Shown here piece by piece: positions 11,060 to 24,857 of a stretch of 64,000 bases of DNA (position 1 is its first letter; each line of letters opens with the position of its first letter). Where the stretch lies: the NCBI GenBank assembly GCA_030686995.1, contig CM060704.1:171675718-171739717 (forward strand), given 5' to 3'. The DNA comes from Artemisia argyi. Lineage: Eukaryota > Streptophyta > Magnoliopsida > Asterales > Asteraceae. Under the pieces are notes generated by a model. The model was not told the origin of the DNA, did no database searches, and saw nothing but the letters and a program-made list of their open reading frames with translations. The position numbers were made by a program, and so were the translations under genes.

Positions 11060-13094
11060 GTGAGAAATGCTTAACATATCTAGTCATTTATATTTAAATT
11101 GTTGTGTACGATTCCTTATAACATATTTAGTTTAAGATTAACTGTTGTTTACAAGCAAAATTTGTTTTAATCTGTGTAACTTAGCCTATTACATAACCTT
11201 ATGCGTGAAAAACATGACCTGAATGAGTAAATACCCTTGATTATCACAATTTCATATCATTAAGGGAGTGTTTGGATTAGTGGTTTTGACCACTGTATCT
11301 GTGTTCCATATCACAATTTCACAATTTTTATTTGAATGATGTTAATGTCGGTTTTCTAGTGTGATTTATGGAATTCAAAACTGCATACATAAAAAATGGT
11401 CATAAATACAAAAATCAATGTTAATGAAGAATGAAGCAGTGAGCATGGTTAACTTTGGATATTAATGGTTGTAGTGCCTCGTGGGAGGTTTTAGGTTGGT
11501 TAATGGTCCTTGGCTTCTTGTTTCTTAGTGTATTCTTTTGTAAGCTTCATTTCGATTTTTGCCTTTGTATTGTTCATATGCTAGTTAACTGCTTATTTGT
11601 ATTGTTTTATGCTTATTTGGTACTTCTTAGTTATAGTGTTGATTAATATTGCATCCTTGTTCTGTGGATTCCTTTGAGTCCATTTTCTTCATGAAAACTC
11701 CCATGGTAGTGTAATTTCGAATCTTAGGTATTTGTTTTATTGGTTGATGTTTATGTGCCCATTTCAGTTTGATATATCATTATCTATGCTCATGTTTACA
11801 TTTCATGGTCCAAATCTGCTATTGCATGTGAAAATCACCAAATCAGTAAAGTTAAGGAGTGTTTGGGTTTATTGGTTAATCTATGTTAATGGTTGTATGT
11901 GCGGTTGTTCTTGTTTGATGTAGCACACATTATGATCTAATATCCTAGTGAAACCATAAAAACAAGTGCCACTTTGAGAAAAAGTCAAAATAAGCTTTTG
12001 ATTTCATTTCAGCTTAACTGAATGGATTTTGGATGTGCATGATCATTCAATTTGGTTCATTTGTACTTAGCTGAGCTTAATTTAGTTTCTTTGTAGCTTG
12101 TAACATCAATTTCAATCCATAGGATCAGTTCAAAGTTCACAATAGTCAACTTAGCTTAGTTCTTTCAAAAGTCAAATTTGCATTTGTGAAGAAAAATCAT
12201 TTATTGCAAGAATTTTAGAGAATTTTGTGTTAGGTTTCAGGCCTTGAAATTTTCAGGACTTGTAGACCCCCAGCTAAACTTCAAAATCCCATGAATACTG
12301 TATTTTTGTAATTTTTTCTGTGCATCCCACAGCTCCCCAAACTGACCTGCAGGGGGATGCACCTCCCCTGCACCACCACCTCAGTTATGCACCCAACTTC
12401 CAGCCCTCCCCTAGGCTTGATCAGTGGACCCCACTGAGTGCTCCTTGGTTCATTGGAAAGCCCTTCAAGTCTATTTCTGCAGGTTACACTTTAAGGCCTG
12501 TTTGGCCTGTATGGCATTTAGATTTGCTTATTCTATCTTTGTAGCTTATTCAGTTAGATTAGCTTGTTGATTTAACTTCATATCTGTTCCCTTAATTTGG
12601 TTGTACCTTATTCTCTAGCATGTGTTCAATGGGTACCTTATTTGAGCTTAAAGTTCTCATTTAAGCTTGATAAACCCAACTGTTGAACCTTTAAGCTTGT
12701 GCACAGCTTATCTTTGAGTTATAAAAAAGTTTTTTTCACAAAAGTTGTTCACTTTCAGTAGGTTAATAGGTTGGTAAAAGAAAAATAACAAAAATCCAAT
12801 TTAATTATAAGTGATAGTTTCTATTTAATTTTATTTATCTTTTTAATTTTCCTTTTTAGATTTTATTAAGTAACTCGCAGTTTTATATTTTTATATTTTA
12901 TTAAGTTAACCATGCTTGAGTTTCTGTGTTTAATTAAGTATATTACATCAGCATACAAATAAATTTGATGTTTTCATGGCTTAAATTAAGAAGTTGCTTC
13001 ACAAGCTTATCTGTTTGGACTGTTTGTTTCTCAGTGTTTGGGTTTGCTTATATTACTTAGGTTTGCTTAATTTTTTGTTAGGTTTGCGTTAACG

Positions 13095-13135
<41 letters not shown>

Positions 13136-13156
13136 TGGCCTTGATCCTTTTTTCAG
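11060..13156. other. Long intron 1 of ULP1 gene 1
   Basis: A 2.1-kb intron with no supported gene. It includes GGAGTGTTTGG words near 11270 and 11850, typical of MITE edges, a GC-rich patch at 12320-12500 and a 39-nt T run at 13096-13134 close to the 3' splice site. Confidence 0.55.
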
Positions 13157-15972
13157 ATATGGATTTTGGAAACATTCTCTAATAGCATGCAATGGTGGAG
13201 CAAAGATTCTAAAAAAATCCCACGTGGTCTAGCATGGTCAAGATTTAAAACCTTTGAAAAAAAACACTACCAGATGCTATTTGATCCGGTAAACAAACCC
13301 TGTATAAACCCGCTCATTTGTTATGTATATTTCTTTATATTGCCTTTAATTTGTATTCATACCTTATTTTATCATGTAGGCTTTTAAACCAATAAAGCAA
13401 TGGATTCCAAGAAACGATGAGGCATTCCGTCCATGGTACATTCGCAGCATGGAATATATCCGAGGACTAAAGCTGCAAGTTACACTTGTTCATGCAACAA
13501 ACATGTCGGTTGAGCCAGTGACAGTTGTACAACCTGATGTTGATGGTGATGCTGATGAAGGTTACGTTAACATGCCCAACGATTCTAGTAATGCTGATGA
13601 TGATGCTGCAACAGAGGTTGGTACACAAGCTGATGTAAACATTGATGACCATGGTGGAGAAGGAAATGAAAGTGGTGCAGGCGTTGGTGGGAGTGTAGAT
13701 GCTACTGGAGATGGTGGTGGATCAGGAGTGTTTCAAGAGGATTGTATTCATCATGAGATTGGGCAAACATGCCCAAAAACTGATATTTCTGATGGTTATG
13801 TTGAAACTGTTTCCGGCAAGGACGAAGTGGGTCCGAATGAACATCATATAGAGATTGAAACTGTTTCCGGCAAGGATGAAGTGGGATCGAATGAACATCA
13901 TGTTGAGGGTGAAACAGTCAACAAGGATGAAGTGGGTCCTAATGAACATCATGTACAGGATGAATTGTCACAAAGGTTGGATAGAGATCAAACTGAAAGT
14001 GAGCTTAAGTTTATTAAGTCTACAGTAGGAGGCATTGAAGAACTTGTTGGAGACGTTGATGTCTCAAACCTATTAGTTCAGCTAGATATTGTTAAAAAAA
14101 AAAAGGATCGGGGTGCTTGAGGATGTGTTAGGAGTGAGATTTGAACAAAATTCGGTAGTCTGTGATGACAAGTCCCAAGATGTGCATGCCGACACACCAA
14201 CTTTGGAAGTCTGTGATGAAAAGTCCGAAGATGTGCATGCCGACACAACTGGTTTGGAAGTCCGTGATGAAAAGACCCAAGATGTTGTATGTGACAATAA
14301 GGTATGAATACAAATTATATTTAATTCCTTTTCTTTATAGTAGCGTAATTGGTATGAATAACACTTGTGTGCAATTTATTGTCTCCTTATCTTTGTATTT
14401 CAGACTCTTCTCCCAGATGTGGATGGCGACACATCAAATAAGCCCAGTGTTGTTCAAGATGATGATCATAAGTTGTTTTATACGGATACAGAAGTGTTTC
14501 AAGGACCAATGACACAACTTATGAAAGCCACGTTTCAATCGTCTACTGATCGTTGTACCGAGTTTATGCAAGTTGACACTAACAGTAGGTGTGATTTTTT
14601 TTCCTTACCGAATTTGAATGCTGCCTTCTCCGAATTTGAACTAACACCTCATGAAGTAAGTATATATTTACAATATTACCAAATTTATTTACTATTGTAT
14701 TATATTGTTTTACTCGTATTGAGACTATTTTGTTTTTCATTTTGTAATTTTTTTAGGATACAAAGGATGGGTCAGAATTGGAACCTACAACCGCTAGTAT
14801 ACAACAACAACCGGCTGAGGACATAGTTGAAACAGGACATTATGTATGCATTTATATTATTTAATTAACTAAAATACATTCACTGCATAGTTACAGTAGG
14901 TATTTATTTAGAATATTACTTCATTTTTAAGCGGCTGTGATTATTTTATTTATTCTCTAGGATTTGATGGATATGGATGTTGATAAAAACGAAACTGAGG
15001 ATGTTGAAAAGGAGGGGGTTGAAATGAGAGAAGCAACGGATAAGGAGGACGACATTGAAAATGAGGGGGTTGAAATGAGAGAAGCAACGGCTAAGGAGGA
15101 CGGCATTGAAAAGGAGGGGGCTGGGAATGTGGGTGAGGAACCAGGAGAACCACAAGGGGACGGGGGAAATGGTAGTGACAATGCAGATGAAGTTATTTAC
15201 ATTGATGTGGATGTTGACAAGCATACCAGTCAGGTAATTTTATTGTTAAGTACCATTGAAAACGATTGTATAGTCTTCACACTCGCTAGATTCTTTACAG
15301 CAAATACTTTATTCATTTGTTGATTATATTGTAAATTATTTCAGGCACAAAATATGTTGTCGTCTGACATCAACATTGTACTAGTTAATGATGTAAGATC
15401 TATCTTCAACCGATTGAAACGAAAGAGGAACCCAGGCAAATTTAATAGGTCCCCTTATACATCACCTCCAGACACTACTCCAAGAGTCTTGAGAAGGCTT
15501 TCATAAAGAATTAATCGTGAAAACATATCCCCTCCTGATTTTGGTGAAGCTTTGCAACTACCACCATTGGAACCATTTGTAGAGGTATATACAAGTTTAA
15601 TTACCACATTTATCGTGAAAACATAAGGGGTGTTTGGAATTAATTTGATTTGCTGGTAGTTGTTATTTGTAGGAAAAGTCAAAATTGCCTTGGTCACTTT
15701 TATAGCTCAGAAAAACTATTGCCTTGGTCACTTTTATAGGAAAAGTCAAAATTGCATACAAATCCCACATCAGCTTAACTGTTGAAATTTTGGGGTTATC
15801 GAATTCTGTTATCGAATTGCATACAAATCCCAAAATTGCATACAATTGTGTTATCGAATTCTAGGGTTTTATGTTGTGTTTGGTTGATAATGGATGTGGA
15901 TCATTTAGGAATGTTAGTGTTTGAGACTTTGAGATAGGGTTTAATAATTTGTTAAACTAGAGGATTAGTTAA

Positions 15973-16219
15973 GGGGGGGGGGGGTTGTTTTAGCTTATAT
16001 CGCCGGCTTATGGCTTATTAAGTTTTGGGCTCGTGTTTCATAAGCTCAATTTTTGTGACTTATTTTGAAACTTGTCGGCTTATATAAGCTTATCATGTGA
16101 TAATAAACTTATATAAACTAAGAAGTTTCAAAATAAGCCACAAAAAGTGTGCTTATGAAACATAAGCCGAAAACTACATAAGTCATAAGCCCGCTATGTA
16201 AGCCGAAACAAACACTCCC
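15973..16219. mobile_element. Foldback MITE in intron 7 of ULP1 gene 1
   Basis: The element is almost entirely palindromic. The left part (TTGTTTTAGCTTATA..., GCCGGCTTATGGCTTA) pairs with the right part (TAAGTCATAAGCCCGC..., AAACAAACACTCCC) around a centre near 16095. It begins in a 12-G run. I could not define a clean TSD, so the family (Mutator-like or hAT-like) is open. Confidence 0.75.
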
Positions 16220-17916
16220 ATATTGTATATTTATTATTTAGTTACTGTGAATTTATGGAATTTGAATGTGAAGTTGGAAGAATATTCTGTTAGGAAGTTA
16301 ATATTCTGTTTGGTTGATACTGTTCAGTTAATTAAGCGTGTAGGTTGCTCGTAAACGTCGATTTTGTTATTAGTTTTTTTGAACATGTTTGATTTTGCTG
16401 AAGGCTAATGCGTGGTTGTATTGTATGTTTGTTACTTAGATGTGCGGTTAGAGTGATAGCGTGTTAGCTTTAACAATTGTGTTATCGAAGTCTAGGGGTT
16501 TATGTTGTGTTTGGGATTTGTATGCAATTGTGTTATCAAAAGTAGTTTATGGTGGTTAATTTAGGGTCATTTAGGGATAGCATAATTTATTCAGTCGTCA
16601 TCTAGGATGAACCAAATCTGAAATTAGTCAACTTTACTAAAAATTCTAAAGAGTCAAAATTCAGCATTTGACGACATGTCCCATTATGAGTGCATGCTGA
16701 GCACCCAGACTGCTTATTTGCTATATTATGTCATCATTTCATCATTAGTATCGTAATGTGATATTCATGTATTCATTTTCAGAACCTGGTAAGATATGCG
16801 AGGGGGAGGAAACAGAAAAGCAATTGTATTGTAATGCCTTCGATAAAAAAATTTCTTGAGAACGACATTGATATTAAGTTCATTTTCCCTTGGGGTAACG
16901 AAGACACGCTTGCTGATATCCGTTTTTGGAAATCTCTATTAGCTTTAGATGATTGCAGCGATGGATGGCTTTGGGACGAGGTACGTAAATTTTGTATGTA
17001 CATTGTTTGATATGGTATTCACTGAAGATGGCTTATTGGGCAATTGCCGGTTCTTTTTAAAAAACAGCACGTAGACGTATGGGTTGACTTGATGTGGACA
17101 TTCCGACCACATGATGCTGATTGGGCAATTGCCTGTTATTTTTTCAGTCCACAAGTCATGGACAATAGCATACGAAGCTATTGGGCGAATGGTTGTAAAT
17201 ATCCAGTGGCTTGGTCTGATGTGGAAAAGGTCTTAATAGTTTTATGTTTTTAGCATTTTTTTTTATTTCTAATTTTAATTCCTATATTCTTACTACTGTA
17301 AACTATTTTAATGCTAAAATGTAGGTTCTATTTCCAATTAATGAGCCCAGTTCTCACTGGGCGACGGGGGAGCTTCATATACGTACAGGTGTTATAACAT
17401 TATACGACACGCTTCCTAAATATTCAAGAAGAAGAGAATGGTGGAAGAAGACCATGCCACAGGCATTTGCAAATAATTTGGCAAATTATCTTAAAGAACA
17501 AGGAGTATTGGATGCAAAAGGAATAGATGTTGACGGTTATGAGATAACCTGGAAAGACTGCAAGGATGTCCCGAAACAAGGATGTTTATACGGTGACTGC
17601 GGAGTATGGGTATGTATAATCCTTTATCGTTTGGCGAATAATATGTCATTAGAATTGGCCAACCCTACACTAGCAGCTATAGCCTATCGTGAGCGAATGG
17701 CGGACTACTTCTGGAAATACAAGGTTCAATATTCCACATAGTAAACTTGTAAGATATGAATGTAACACGATATTATTGTGGATAATATGGAGGTTGTTTA
17801 GTTATTTAATGGTAGATTACCAGTTATTATCATATAAGTTACAAAGTTGTTTATTTCCAAAAGCATACATATCATAACATTGAAAACATGACTTGAGTTC
17901 ATGAGAATCATTAAAC

Positions 17917-18348
17917 CTACTCTAACAAACACAACACAATGAAAAGGATTACAACTACCAAACCTAACATTAACATAATTATTTCATGAACTTTTGTCTT
18001 AGCCTTCACTTCCTTCATCTCTTTTTCGAACATTGCAATCAGTTGTTGTATTGAATCTTCCGAGTTCGCCACAAAACTTCCCTGTTGATTTATTAGTGAG
18101 TTTTTCTCTTCATGCTCTCGCCAAAACAAGTCTTTGTAGTATTGTGACGGGAGCTCGGGGTCTAAAAAACCATAAACCTTACATATATTCGCCGAACATG
18201 CTTTGTACCTTCTTCCTGGGTTTTTTTGTGACCAAGAAACTTTGACAGGTAGTGGATAAGGAGGCCAACAGTTGCAATGCGTCATGTTAGCGACATCTGG
18301 GAATTGGTACTGATTCCTATTGTATGACCTACTAGAAGAGGAAGACAT
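17917..18348 (-). CDS. GRF-type zinc finger / membrane-anchored protein
   Basis: A 143-aa protein. Residues about 22-75 form a GRF zinc finger: Cys25 and Cys27 (HCNCWPPY), GRRY at 45-48, Cys51 and Cys56, then FLDPELP and a Trp at 76. GRF fingers are proposed to bind single-stranded DNA and are common in plant transposon-borne genes. A predicted coiled coil (about 97-120) and a C-terminal hydrophobic segment (about 122-142) follow, suggesting a tail-anchored membrane protein. The ORF is intact and intronless. It lies between ULP1 gene 1 and the transposase, and its start faces that of the transposase, with the TTGGGCGAC motif cluster between them. Role in transposition is unknown. Confidence 0.72.
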   Translation of the reverse strand: MSSSSSRSYNRNQYQFPDVANMTHCNCWPPYPLPVKVSWSQKNPGRRYKACSANICKVYGFLDPELPSQYYKDLFWREHEEKNSLINQQGSFVANSEDSIQQLIAMFEKEMKEVKAKTKVHEIIMLMLGLVVVILFIVLCLLE

Positions 18349-18501
18349 GAATGCTTTTCCTGAATTGTTTTCCTACAATGAAAAGGAAATCTGGGTAAGT
18401 ACTTATATTCAAAAAGAAGTATCCTTAAATACAAAGTACATGATATGGTTTATCATAGTAAATGAACAAGTACAAACGGTAGCTAATTCAATTAACTTTT
18501 T

Positions 18502-18901
18502 TTGGGCGACCTACTAGAGTATTATCATGCCATTTTACATAAACATTCCTTACAAGTGTGCTATGAAACTGTTCCAAAAGCAATGTCACCAAAATCTTTC
18601 CACCACGACTTCATATCCAACGACGTGTTTCGAAGATGCTTTTGTCCATACCTAAAAAAATAAAAATTTAAAAAAAATAAAAAAAATAAAAACAATATTA
18701 GATTACATAAAGCATATGAATGATATTAATATACAATTACATAAAGTTGTTAACTTGGGCGACTTGGAGTAAAATTGAGTTGTATTAATGTACATGTACC
18801 AGTTAGGCTAAAAAGTACAATTTTCTTAAATGTAAAAGTACATAAGGTGGGTAACCTGGGCGACTTGAAAGTTGACCAAGTTTATGGTCTTTGGGCGACT
18901 T
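18502..18901. promoter_or_regulatory. Internal TTGGGCGAC motif cluster
   Basis: Copies of (T/C)TGGGCGAC(T/C) at 18502, 18755, 18856 and 18891 match the motif repeated in both TIRs. The cluster lies between the divergent GRF gene (start 18348) and transposase (start 19078). Inference: a binding site shared by ends and promoter, allowing transposase or a host factor to regulate the gene. Confidence 0.6.
18561..18651 (-). other. Possible terminal exon of an unplaced MULE gene
   Basis: After a TTTTTTAG acceptor the minus strand reads a short open stretch containing SLDMKSWWKDFGDIAFGTV and then a stop. The wording is protein-like, but no upstream exon can be assigned. It could be part of a longer GRF-gene transcript or a captured fragment. 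Confidence 0.25.
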
Positions 18902-19077
18902 TGTAACTAGACACATTTAAGTACAATGACATAAATGAACAAGTACATAATGCGGTTTCATACAATTTAATTCCCTAATGTTCTAATGTATATTGATAAC
19001 CAAATAAAAACTGAAACTTAATGCATTAGCAAATAGTTCATGTTTGTTTTCTGGAAATTAAAAAAAAAATAGTAAAA

Positions 19078-22507
<3,430 letters not shown>

Positions 22508-23628
22508 TCTTATGTTTAATTATTATGTGCTAAACTTTATGGCATATTGTTTTTATTTGTGAACGATATTATGTGTAATGCCTTATGTGCAAAACTGTTT
22601 GGCATATTGTCATAGGTAGTAGCAAATGATAACGTGTACCTGAACAAGTGGAACAACTTCCCATGAAACCATGTCCACTTCGTTTGCGAAATCGTGTTAA
22701 ACCTTCAAGAATGCTGGAAAAAAAAATTTTAAAAAGTGACCATCATTATAATTAAAACGAAACAAACGATAAACATTAAAAACATGTGGCATAATATATA
22801 GTTTATAGTAATACATAAAACCAAGTACCCGAATTACAAAAAATGTTGTCAGCCCGACAACCCTACCAACTATGCACTTTGTGTTTGAAATAGAAGTCAG
22901 CCATACGCTCACGGTAAGCAAGAGCAGCCTGAATCGGATTATCCACTGCCAACGACTTTCCATATGCCAAGCGATATAACCATATGCATACCCAAATACC
23001 GCAATCACCAAACAAGCCTCCTTGTGATGGAATGTTGTGTGCATTCTTGAATGTGATGGCATAATTGGCAGGATTTATACGTTTCTTTTCAAACACTTTG
23101 GCTTGTTCTAAAACAATCGGAAGTCCAGCCTGTAGGCAAAAGGAAACATATTAAAGAAAATAAACAAGATTACACCAGAAAAGTAAGTATTTAAAAATAA
23201 TAGGATAAAAAAGAATAAAAAAAACAATAATTAACAAGAAAATAAACAAGATTACACTAAAAATTAAGCATTTAAAAACAAGATTACAAGAAAATACACA
23301 AGATTACACTAAATTATAAACATAAATTCAGTATTTAAAAATAAAAAAATAATAATAAAAAAAAATTATAATAAGCCATATATACAAGTATAAGCTACAT
23401 AAAATAATAGGATAACAATAACTTCATTTCATACATAATCCTAGTACAAAAGATAAGAGACATTACATAACTACCCAACTACAATGGTAGACAAAAGATT
23501 GACTTCATAAGACCCTATTACAAAAGATACTAAACATAACTGACATAAAGGCTAAAGACTAGCGACATGACCGTACGACCCTATTACAAAAGATACTAAA
23601 CGTGACAAGATGCCTATTAAAAAAGATA

Positions 23629-24777
23629 CTAAACATGACCATACAGTAACAGATTACGTAGACCATAATCCGTTCGATCAACATGAGTTTGGAGAATAGC
23701 TGATTCACAATAGGGGGCGATGTGAAAGGAACCACCATCTCCTTCAATTCCCAGACTGACAAAGGTACCAGAAGCTATGTTGTGAATTCCAAGAGTCGTA
23801 GTAAATCCTTCCGGGTTCTGAACCTCAAGTATGGGGTCATTGTTAGCATTGAAACCAATTAATTTAAATTTACAAGGAGTGGGTATGTTAAGTAGACACT
23901 GAAAAGATGCAATGCTTCCACCAGCAATCGTTATCAGCCAAATCACGAAAACGTAGAAGTCATCATAAATTATGTTTCCAGAAAGAACAATGTTGTCTCT
24001 TAAGTTAGACAGAAAGAATGGTTTGGGAAGATTCACTAACAACTCATCTGGTATGTATAACTCTTGGAAACGGTGGGTAACCAAGTCGAACGACACCATC
24101 ATGTAGTTTTTGTATATGCTACCATCATTAGAATAAAATTTCTCATATCCACACCAGAAGATATGGCATCCAACGACACATTGACTTGCCTTTTTTAGTC
24201 TAATTGACTGACGAGGCAAAAATTGAGTTTCTAAAGTGTTCCATTCTCTAGAAGAAAACGAGAAAAGCAAGACAGACCATTCATGTTCTTCAGGATTGAA
24301 AGGATATGAAATCTTTAGAAAAATTGGGTCAAGGTTGTCAGGCCTTACCCCAAAAGCCAATAGTCGCTTTTCAAATTCTTGGGATTGAGTGGCATAAGGC
24401 ACATATGCTGTAACCGACCTTCTGATCGATGGGTTCCACACAACAGCCAAGAAGTCAGATACAATTGGACCATGAGAAAAACCCAATACTCCGTGGGAGT
24501 AACCAACAAGTATCATATCAGAATAAGACAGGTTTGTAGGCACATTTGTGCGAGATAAATTTTGATCTAAAAAACACATGTACCCTTTATACCTTTGCCG
24601 ATAGCACAACACAAGAGATGGAACATTTGGAACCTTTACACCGTAACTAGCTGTGAAGTGCAAAGTGTCTATATGAGCCTTCCAACTCTTGGAGACAGTT
24701 CGACATTGAAGTAATTGTTTGACAGGAAGCCTTCTAACAATGTTCATCTGAACTTCAACCGGAATGTTATCAGACAT
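23629..24777 (-). CDS. F-box / F-box-associated protein nested in the MULE
   Basis: An intact, intronless 382-aa ORF. The N-terminus (about residues 5-45; IPVEVQMNIVRRLPVKQL, then CRTVSKSWKA) is a recognisable F-box, the segment that binds SKP1 in SCF ubiquitin ligases. The rest fits an F-box-associated (FBA) beta-rich domain as in CPR1-like proteins: GYSHGVLGF, VVWNPSIRRSV, FGVRP, WSVLLFSFSSREW, VSFDLVTHRFQEL. It would act as a substrate adaptor; the target is unknown. A TATA box lies about 75 bp upstream. It sits in the last intron of ULP1 gene 2 in the same orientation and is the only long open frame in that half of the MULE. Inference: a host gene captured, or inserted, with its promoter. 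Confidence 0.87.
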   Translation of the reverse strand: MSDNIPVEVQMNIVRRLPVKQLLQCRTVSKSWKAHIDTLHFTASYGVKVPNVPSLVLCYRQRYKGYMCFLDQNLSRTNVPTNLSYSDMILVGYSHGVLGFSHGPIVSDFLAVVWNPSIRRSVTAYVPYATQSQEFEKRLLAFGVRPDNLDPIFLKISYPFNPEEHEWSVLLFSFSSREWNTLETQFLPRQSIRLKKASQCVVGCHIFWCGYEKFYSNDGSIYKNYMMVSFDLVTHRFQELYIPDELLVNLPKPFFLSNLRDNIVLSGNIIYDDFYVFVIWLITIAGGSIASFQCLLNIPTPCKFKLIGFNANNDPILEVQNPEGFTTTLGIHNIASGTFVSLGIEGDGGSFHIAPYCESAILQTHVDRTDYGLRNLLLYGHV

Positions 24778-24848
24778 GATGGAAATTTTGGGCTGGTGAA
24801 AGAAATTTTTTGGCTGGTGTGGTTGTAGAACAATGGGGAGAGGAAGAG

Positions 24849-24857
24849 TATATATAT
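24849..24857 (-). promoter_or_regulatory. TATA box of the nested F-box gene
   Basis: TATATATAC on the minus strand lies 72-80 bp upstream of the ATG at 24777. The 5' leader between them is short and CA-rich, so the gene appears to carry its own core promoter. Confidence 0.5.

Larger units (their letters stand above)
10313..17741 (+). pseudogene. DUF1985-ULP1 SUMO-protease-like gene 1 (MULE cargo)
   Basis: This is a Kaonashi-type gene: an N-terminal DUF1985 domain, a long acidic linker and a C-terminal C48 (ULP1/SENP) cysteine protease domain, which would cleave SUMO-like modifiers. Exons are 10313-11059, 13157-13288, 13380-14301, 14404-14655, 14757-14843, 14961-15233, 15345-15584, 16783-16980, 17068-17229 and 17325-17741. 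Every intron is GT-AG and phase 0. DUF1985 signatures are FGPWLDIP, FCMITGF, SDEDAVRVCLL and YGFVWALK-IWILE. The protease triad is present: His in SSHWATG, Asp in LYDTLP and Cys in YGDCGVWVC, with the oxyanion-type Gln in VPKQG. The gene is broken twice: one extra A in the A-run at 14094-14104 shifts the frame, and an in-frame TAA lies at 15504. Repaired length would be about 1142 aa. Either lesion could be a sequencing error in part, but the TAA is not in a homopolymer. Confidence 0.85.

Noticed and set aside
22697..23096. A separate minus-strand protease gene
   Set aside because: It is the last exon of ULP1 gene 2. Upstream exons with matching phase continue beyond the nested F-box gene.
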